A DNA stretch of 64,000 nt from Cryptomeria japonica. Taxonomy: Eukaryota; Streptophyta; Pinopsida; Cupressales; Cupressaceae. The notes beneath the pieces are model-generated. The model did no database searches. It was not told where the DNA came from and saw only the letters and a program-made list of their open reading frames with translations. Where the stretch lies: NCBI RefSeq assembly GCF_030272615.1, contig NC_081414.1, positions 232,548,733 to 232,612,732 on the forward strand, given 5' to 3'. Positions 57,349 to 64,000 of the stretch are shown here, one piece after another (the stretch's first letter is position 1; each line of letters begins with the position of its first letter). The position numbers and the translations under genes are program-made.

Positions 57349-60300
57349 TCACTGAGATTGGAGCTCCCTCTCAATCAGGGTTTCATTTTCCACAATACCA
57401 AGTCTGTCTCTAAAGTATTCGAACTTCACTCTGGATAAGGGTGTGGTAAGAATATTTGCAACTTGTTCATCTGTGCTAATGTACTTTAGTTGAATGGCGC
57501 CTCTTTGCACCATATCCCGAATGAAGTGATAGTGCGTTTCCACATGTTTGGACCGGTCATGGAACACAGGATTTACTGATGTCTTTATACAACTTTGATT
57601 ATCACAATGAATGGTGGTAGGAGCACTAGCTTGACCAAATAATCCAACAAGGAGTTTGCGAAGCCACACTGCTTCTCTGGATGCAACAGATGCTGCAATG
57701 TACTCAGCTTCTGCAGTGCTTAATGCTACCGAAGATTGCTTTCTACATGCCCAAGAGATCACTGCAGAGTCCAAATTGAAGCAGATACCCGAAGTGCTTT
57801 TCCTGTCCTTGACACTTCCTGCCCAATTTGAATCTGAATAGCCTTCCAAGAAGATTGAGGTATTAAGTGAATACTTCAGCCCATAACCAATAGTGCCACG
57901 CAGGTATCTTAGAATGTGCTTGGCAGCAACCAGGTGAACAAGTTTAGGCAAGCTCGTGAACTGACTGAGGGCATTCACAGCATAACAGATATCTGGCCTT
58001 GTATTGACTAGATACATCAAGGATCCAGTCAATTGCCTGTACTCAGATGGATCTGCAAAATCAGAGTTAGCTGCAAAAACACTTAACTTCTTTAAGTTAG
58101 ATTCCATAGGAGTATACATGGGTTTACAATCCATCATTCTAAATCTTTTTCAGAATATCAATAGTATATTTTCCTTGACTTAGAAAAATTTCATTGGATT
58201 TTTGCCATACTTCTAACCCTAGGAAGTAATGCATTAGTTCTAAATCCTTCATTTCAAATTCTGAGACTAATTCTTTCTTACATCTTATGATTAATTTATT
58301 TTCACCAGTGAGAAATAAATCATCCACATACAAAACCAAAATAAGCATATCATCATTATAAATCTTCAAGTAGATGTTAGCATCAACATTATTCTTACAA
58401 AATCCTAAGCTTAGTAAGTACTTATCAATTCTTTCATACCAAGCGCGAGGAGCCTGTTTGAGCCCACATAAGGCTTTCTTCAACCTGCAAACATGAGAAT
58501 CTCTTTTATGGATTACATAACCTTCTGGTTGCTCAATATAGACTTCCTCCTTAATGACACCATTGAGGAAGGTTGTCTTAACATCCATTTGATGCAGCTC
58601 CCAACCTTTGGCTGCAGCAATAGCTATTATAGATCTAATAGAAGTATATCTAGCAACAGGAGCAAAAGTTTCTTCATAATCTATTCCTTCCTTTTGAGAA
58701 AAACCACGAGCTACAAACCTAGCTTTATATTTTTCAATACTACCATCAGCATTATGCCTAATTTTAAACAACCATTTAGAAGAAACAACAGACTTACCTT
58801 TGGGTCTGGGTACAATGTCCCAGACATCATTCTTGATGATAGACCCATACTCTTCATCCATGGCTGATTTCCAAGCATGATGGAACATAGCCTCTTCGAC
58901 ATTGTGAGGTTCGGACTCAATGATATTACACATCACAGAAATGTAGTTGGCGTGATTTTGGAGTCTCTTGCTATCTCTAAAGGTTCCTCTGGGAGCAGCA
59001 AATCCTTCAGCATCTTAAATCGTGTTTCTAACCCAAAGTGGTCTCTTCTTGCAAACCACAATATCCTAAGGTATATCGGTAGAGTCCATGGGTTCTGCTG
59101 GGTCATCCTGAACTTCCTGATCCGGAAGGTCAGTGGACTCCTTCTGTATCTCAGGGTTAGCATCAACTTTTGAATCTTGATTTTCAATCACCATATCATT
59201 ATTATCAGATAATGAGCCTTTAGATCTTTTGAAAGCAATATCTTCTTCAAAAGTTACATCTCTACTTACCTCAACATACCTTTGACCTGAAATGTAGATC
59301 CTGAAGGCTTTGGAAGATTCACTATATCCCACTAAGATGCCTTTCTTTCCAGAGGGATCCAACTTGGTTCGTTTTTCTTTAGGCACATGAACATACACCG
59401 GGCTCCCGAATATCCTTAGGTGGCTGATGTTAGGTTTGATTCCTGTAAAGGCTTCCTCAGGAGTTACATCCTTTAGAGCACGATGAGGACATCTATTCTG
59501 AATGTAAACTGCTGTTTTGGATGCTTCCGCCCATAGAAAAGGTTGCAGGTCTTAATCATGAATCATGGCTCTTGCAGCTTCAACAATGGTCCTGTTATTT
59601 CTTTCAGCAACTCCATTTTGCTGAGGATTGTAGGAAACACAAAACTCCCTCTTAATTCCTGCCTTAACACAAAGATCATATAAACTACCTAAGGTGTACT
59701 CACCTCCATTGTCAGACCTTAAACATTTAATTTGATTTCCTGTAATGTTTGCAACTAAGGCTTTGAATTCTTTAAATCTGTTTAGAACTTTTTCAGACTC
59801 TTTAGATTTAAGAAAGTAAATCCATGTTTTCCTAGAGAAATCATCTATGAAGATAACATAATAAAGGAAGCCGCTAGGAGATGCTACAGACATAGGACCA
59901 CATAAATCTGAATGAATAAGTTCTAACTTTTCTTTAGCCCTACTATCACTTTTATGAAAAGGGTTCTTTACATTCTTACCCATTGCACAACCTTTACAAG
60001 CATCATCATGAGATAAACTAAGTGTAGGCATACCTTTAACCATTTTACCGAGAATGGGAAGTGCTTGAAAATGTAAATGTCCAAGTCTTCTATGCCATAA
60101 CTCGCATGATTCAGGGGCCTCATGGATGAGAGCTTGAATTGGATTAGCTGCAAGCTTATATAAACTATCACATCTATTTCCAATAACACGAGCAGTTTTG
60201 AAATTAGATTTCTTAGACCAAACAAGTACTTTCCCTTCATAAAATGCTATTTGCAAACCCTTATCTTCTAAGGCAGAAATGGAAATAAGATTTCTTTTAA

Positions 60301-61498
60301 TACCAGGTACAAAAAGGATATCACAGAGTTGTAAGGAAATACCAGAATCTAGTTTTAAAGAGGTAGTACCAGAACCTTTTACCGAGTATCGAGCATCATC
60401 ATCGATTACCACATGAAGGTTGGTATCTTTTTCAATCAGATCTGAAAGATGCTCATGAAAACCTAAGATGTGTCTGGAGGCACCACTGTCAATTATCCAA
60501 GTATTACTGTCCGTAGGAACATTGCTTGATAGAGTAGAGATAAGAAGATAATCCTCACTTTGTTCAGCAACTTCATTTAAATTGACTTCCTTTTCCTTGG
60601 GATCATTTTGACAATCTTTGGCATAGTGACTATACTTATCACATCTGAAGCAACGAATGTGAGAGGAATCTCTTGACTTCTTCCTTGGATCATAGGAGGA
60701 GGATCTAAAATCTTTGCTTCTCTTTTCTTTCTTCCAATGTCCCCCTTTCGTAGATTTAGCTAAGAGAATATGATTATTATCTTTGTGAGAGTTCTTGAGT
60801 TTTCCTCTTACCTCAATTCGAGATTCCTCTTCAATACAATCAGATTGAAGACGCTCAAAGTTGGGACGATCAACTCTTCCACCAATGCTACAAATAAATG
60901 GTTCCCATTCATCAGGTAGACCATTTAATGCAATCATAACAAGATCTTTATCCGAAATTTGGCAATCAGGAGTACTTAGCTTGTCCTTTAGTTCATTGAT
61001 CTTCATGAAGTAGGCCATGATTGAGTCTTCTTCTTTCATTTTCATGTGAAGAAGCTGCTGCCTTAGAGCGAGAGCCTTGCTGAGGTTGTTGACTTCATAC
61101 ATGCCTTCCAAGTCTACTCTGCTGTCGACCCCTGATGATCCATCCCATCCATCTGATGACCTCCTTCTCAATAATATGAAAGAAGGGGCGCTGATGTCCG
61201 ATTGAATGAAGTATCGAGTTGGCCAATTCAATGCAAGTTTCTTTCTCCCTAAATAGGGAGCAAATTTCGATATGGCAATGACAAGATGATTCTTGATGGA
61301 TTCAATTATGATCTTCCTAGCCTTGAGGGAGTCTTTCTTGAACTGCTTCAGCTCTTCAGCATCTTCTGGAGGGGACAGCCTTTCTTCTTCTACGAATTTC
61401 AGCAGATCATTCTCTTCAAGGATCAATAGAATACGGACTTTCCAAGCAGCAAAATCAAGGGCTCCATCAAGTCTATCTTCAACCCTTAAACCTGACAT
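57349..61498 (-). pseudogene. Copia gag-pol polyprotein (nearly complete, broken)
   Basis: The likely start is MSGLRVEDRL at 61498. Order: gag with the CFRCDKYSHYAKDC zinc knuckle (about 60660-60615), protease with WIIDSGASRH (60500), integrase with HRRLGH and CKGCAMGK, core DLCGP, RSDNGGEYT and NPQQNGVAERNNR (59920-59590), reverse transcriptase with SSKWLFKIRHN, QMDVKTTFLNG and the catalytic LYVDDLFLTG (58340-58300), and RNase H with EGYSDSNWAGS, STAEAEYIA and CDNQS (57840-57590). Breaks: TAA at 59554-59552, TAG at 59068-59066, a further stop near 59016, and an extra A in an A5 run near 58150 that ends the frame at 58139 before MMDCKPMYTPM. Gag contains an odd in-frame insertion at about 61258-61113. 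Polyprotein order (integrase before reverse transcriptase) marks it as copia. Confidence 0.93.
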
Positions 61499-61569
61499 TT
61501 TAATCTGAAAACAAACAGCAACTATATGCAACAAATGATTTACTAAAATCTGAAGTTAGTGACACCTTA

Positions 61570-61581
61570 GCTCTGATACCA
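61570..61581 (-). other. Copia primer-binding site (initiator tRNA-Met)
   Basis: Minus-strand TGGTATCAGAGC directly after the 5' LTR is the standard complement of the 3' end of plant initiator tRNA-Met, used to prime minus-strand cDNA. Confidence 0.9.
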
Positions 61582-62215
61582 TGTTAAATTTGTGCCCTAG
61601 TTCAGTAATCAAATTTGTAACATTTAATTATTTGTTAGCATTTAATAAACCATAATCAAGTAAATCCAAGAATGAAACAAGAGAGCAAGAGACAAACACA
61701 AATACCCTGGGAAAATCTCCAAGGAGAAAAAAACCCAGCACTAAAGACCCATAGGTCAGATTATGTATTCAATCTTAATTACACAAATACAATACTTAGC
61801 TTGATTCTCCAGATCTGATCCCTTTTAGTATATCAGATCTGCACTTCTAAATACACCAAGTCTGCACCAAAATGCCTTATATCCCCTTGGACAAGTTCGC
61901 ATAATCCTCTTCTATATTTCGCACCTTTAGTTGCAGAGCTAGTTCGCTGATTGCATGAGAGATGAAGTGGTTGAATTGTGTTTGCAATTTAACTTTATTT
62001 ATATGAGTCTTTAACCCATATAACCCAAGTCGGCCTTAATCCTTTTTGGCGCCAATTTGTTTTATTGAGGCGTGGTGCATTTAGTGTGGCGTGGAGGTAT
62101 GGGGCCGGACTTGACTTGGGAGCACGTTACCCCTTTAAGATAGGACCCAGTCCTATATGGGTTCGGATGTTGCCTTAAGGCAATCCGAACCCATCTTACC
62201 TAGTTATAAACAACA
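61582..62215 (-). repeat. Copia 5' LTR (complete)
   Basis: 634 bp, with TG...CA ends when read on the minus strand (TGTTGTTTATAACTAGG to GGCACAAATTTAACA). A TATAAATA box lies at 62004-61997. It is followed by the primer-binding site without a gap. Confidence 0.95.
61997..62004 (-). promoter_or_regulatory. TATA box in copia 5' LTR
   Basis: Minus-strand CATATAAATAAAG, about 210 bp from the outer LTR end; the same word is present in the other LTR. Confidence 0.55.
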
Positions 62216-62220
62216 AAAGG

Positions 62221-64000
62221 GATCATATTTAGCAACTAATGCTAAGGCATTTGCATCTCAGTTCACATCAACACTTTTATAAATGCCAATAATTATGACT
62301 ATGTCCTTCGCAAAGTAACTATTGCTACCATAGTTTGGACATAGAGAAACTTAACGATACACAGGTGCTGCAAATTAAAATTGAAAAACAATATGAGATT
62401 AGCACCACTATATGGCATTATTCTATATTTAAACTTTCTCAATAAAACGACCCACAATGCAATTATCATTCATTGGTCAAATAAAGACAAAACACACTGC
62501 CCTTCTCCATTTTGAAAGTGACTGAATTTTTTCAAGCAAGTGATTTCCGATCTATTTCAAGATGACTTGCAGGCAAAACATAACTTTAAGGGGATATATT
62601 TCAATGACTTGTATTTAGCAAGAAATTTGATCAAAGCCCAGCTGTCTCTTAATCACTAAGTTCTGATCCTGAAATACCGACAACTTGCCAAGAAATGTAG
62701 CCCAGTAGCCACCCATCCTTATGCCCTGATTTCCTCATACCCCAATTGAGATAAGGCAATGTTTCTCTGAGTTTCAAAGATGGGGGTAGAAGGCGACGTG
62801 GGGGATGGTTTCCAAGATGGAAAAACATTTATATCGAATGTTGGTGAGGGCATTGGATGGCAAATTTCATAAATGTTTACATCCTATCAATTGTGTATTT
62901 AAAATATGACGCAAGAGCATTGGCAATCCTACATCCCTCAAGAAAAATTTGCAGTATATTTACTCAGTTTTGAGGTGTTGTGGTTGTTGCAAGCATCGCT
63001 CGGAATTCTAAAAACTCTCCTATGATCAGAAATATAAATTTTGAAAATTTGTCGATTCACAATTTTGAAGGTGTCATAGGCAGTTTTATGGAAACAATTG
63101 TTCTTGAAAATCTACAAAAATTGGGCAAATTTCCTCTTATAGAGACATTCATAAGAGTATTTCTTCAAATATGCAAAAGATTTTGTAATCAAATTCATCA
63201 CCATTTGGAAGAATTTAAAATTCTCTGTTTTCACGACAATTTACGGAATTTTTTTCTTTTTTGGATGTTTAGTAGAGCTGAAATGAAATGCCTTAGAGGG
63301 GAGCTTAAGGAGGTCATTATGCGCATCTTGACCAATTTTCAGATGATTTCAAGCTTCTGATAAAAAATTATGCATAAAATCATTTTTCAAGCTATCGACG
63401 ACACTACAGGCTCTCAAAAAAGTGATTTTCTTGAAAAATAGATATGGAGCAGCTATTAAAGGGCAATAAATTCCTTTTCTTAATTCTAATGAATTTATTA
63501 AGAACAATGAAATGATGTCCTAATGGTTCCCAAACCGTTATCGTAAGTTTAATTACCAAAAACATTTTAAATGGAGAGAATTTCATAAAGAAAATGGTAA
63601 CAGGTCTCCCACTTTTGGGAGGCATTGTAAAGGCATTTAAGGTGTCCTCTTATGAGGATGAACATCCTTTAAATTTAAAAATAATAAAAAATACAAGTTT
63701 AAGGATTAGGGGAATGGTGTAGGAGGAGAGAAGTGGGAAAAAGATGAGATGTAAGGTGGCGTAGGAGTTATGCAGGTGCCCATTTATGGGCTTTCAAACT
63801 ATTTAAAACAGAAAATTTAAATGATATTTGCGAGCGTGGAGGAGAGTGGAAGTTGGAAGGAAGAATGAGAAGTGCAAAACGAAGAGGAAGAGGTGGAGAA
63901 TAAGGAAGAGGAGCCCATTTTGGGGCTGTTGAAAAAAAACAGTAGCGTTGTGAGGTATTTGCACATCGCCCCATTGCAAATGGGGACCTCCACTTTTTTC
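62221..64000. other. Flanking DNA beyond the copia element, no gene recognised
   Basis: If the copia element is removed this follows directly upstream of the AHL exons, but I found no PPC or AT-hook exon here. A 126-codon plus-strand frame (62980-63360) has no recognisable domain. Between 63770 and 63990 three imperfect palindromes recur: GCCCATTTATGGGC, GCCCATTTTGGGGC and CCCCATTGCAAATGGGG. Nothing else was seen. Confidence 0.4.

Larger units (their letters stand above)
45614..62215 (-). mobile_element. Ty1/copia LTR retrotransposon, interrupted by a Ty3/gypsy element
   Basis: The 5-bp target-site duplication AAAGG is present at 45609-45613 and 62216-62220. On the minus strand the 5' LTR is 62215-61582, the primer-binding site follows at once, gag-pol runs 61498-57349, a purine-rich tract is at about 57110-57101, and the 3' LTR is 57100-45614 with a 10.8-kb gypsy insertion inside it. 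Taking that insertion out leaves a 3' LTR of 633 bp against 634 bp for the 5' LTR, with about 14 differences by eye (near 2%), so the element is moderately young. Confidence 0.95.

Noticed and set aside
62980-63360. 126-codon plus-strand ORF as a gene
   Set aside because: No domain or homologous pattern recognised; such lengths occur by chance in AT-rich DNA.

Overview
The window looks like intergenic DNA of a large-genome seed plant, most likely a gymnosperm (inference). It is AT-rich, non-coding DNA crowded with nested retroelements, decayed DNA-transposon sequence, satellites and a decayed PPR fragment. I saw no bacterial or organellar gene clusters. The only host-gene coding sequence that still reads cleanly is the last two exons of an AT-hook (PPC-domain) gene on the minus strand at 44552-44969.

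Layout. 1-2200: 5' part of a LINE (LINE A, minus strand). 2200-7093: AT-rich spacer with a 21-bp minisatellite, a compound microsatellite and diverged duplications. 7094-21823: a candidate large DNA transposon with short inverted ends, a TTAT duplication and AACCCGTACGGGTT-type palindromes near both ends. It holds a small plus-strand ORF, a ~348-bp satellite and a decayed ten-exon minus-strand gene. LINE B (9098-14230, 16-bp target-site duplication) is inserted in it and carries a third ORF behind ORF2. 21990-22550: decayed PIF1/Helitron-type helicase C-terminus. 24157-24335 and 33744-33921: inverted-repeat arms flanking LINE C. 26002-33483: near full-length LINE C with a 16-bp target-site duplication, whose ORF1 is split by a 1198-bp solo LTR (TSD CCAGG). 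34357-35060: PPR pseudogene. 35.1-44.5 kb: AT-rich spacer with a MITE pair at 38.5-39.1 kb. 44552-44969: AHL gene 3' exons.

45614-62215: a Ty1/copia element on the minus strand with TSD AAAGG. Its low-coordinate LTR is split by a Ty3/gypsy element of the Tat type (45881-56728), whose 2083-codon gag-pol frame is open but whose 5' LTR and gag N-terminus are missing. 62221-64000: no recognised gene.

Order of events: the copia insertion landed next to, probably inside, the AHL gene, and the gypsy element later landed in the copia LTR. The older LINEs, the helicase and the ten-exon gene show many TAG/TGA stops where the family or frame expects CAG or TGG, as expected from decay of methylated cytosines. 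All coordinates of structural ends come from reading the sequence by eye; no alignment or database search was run.
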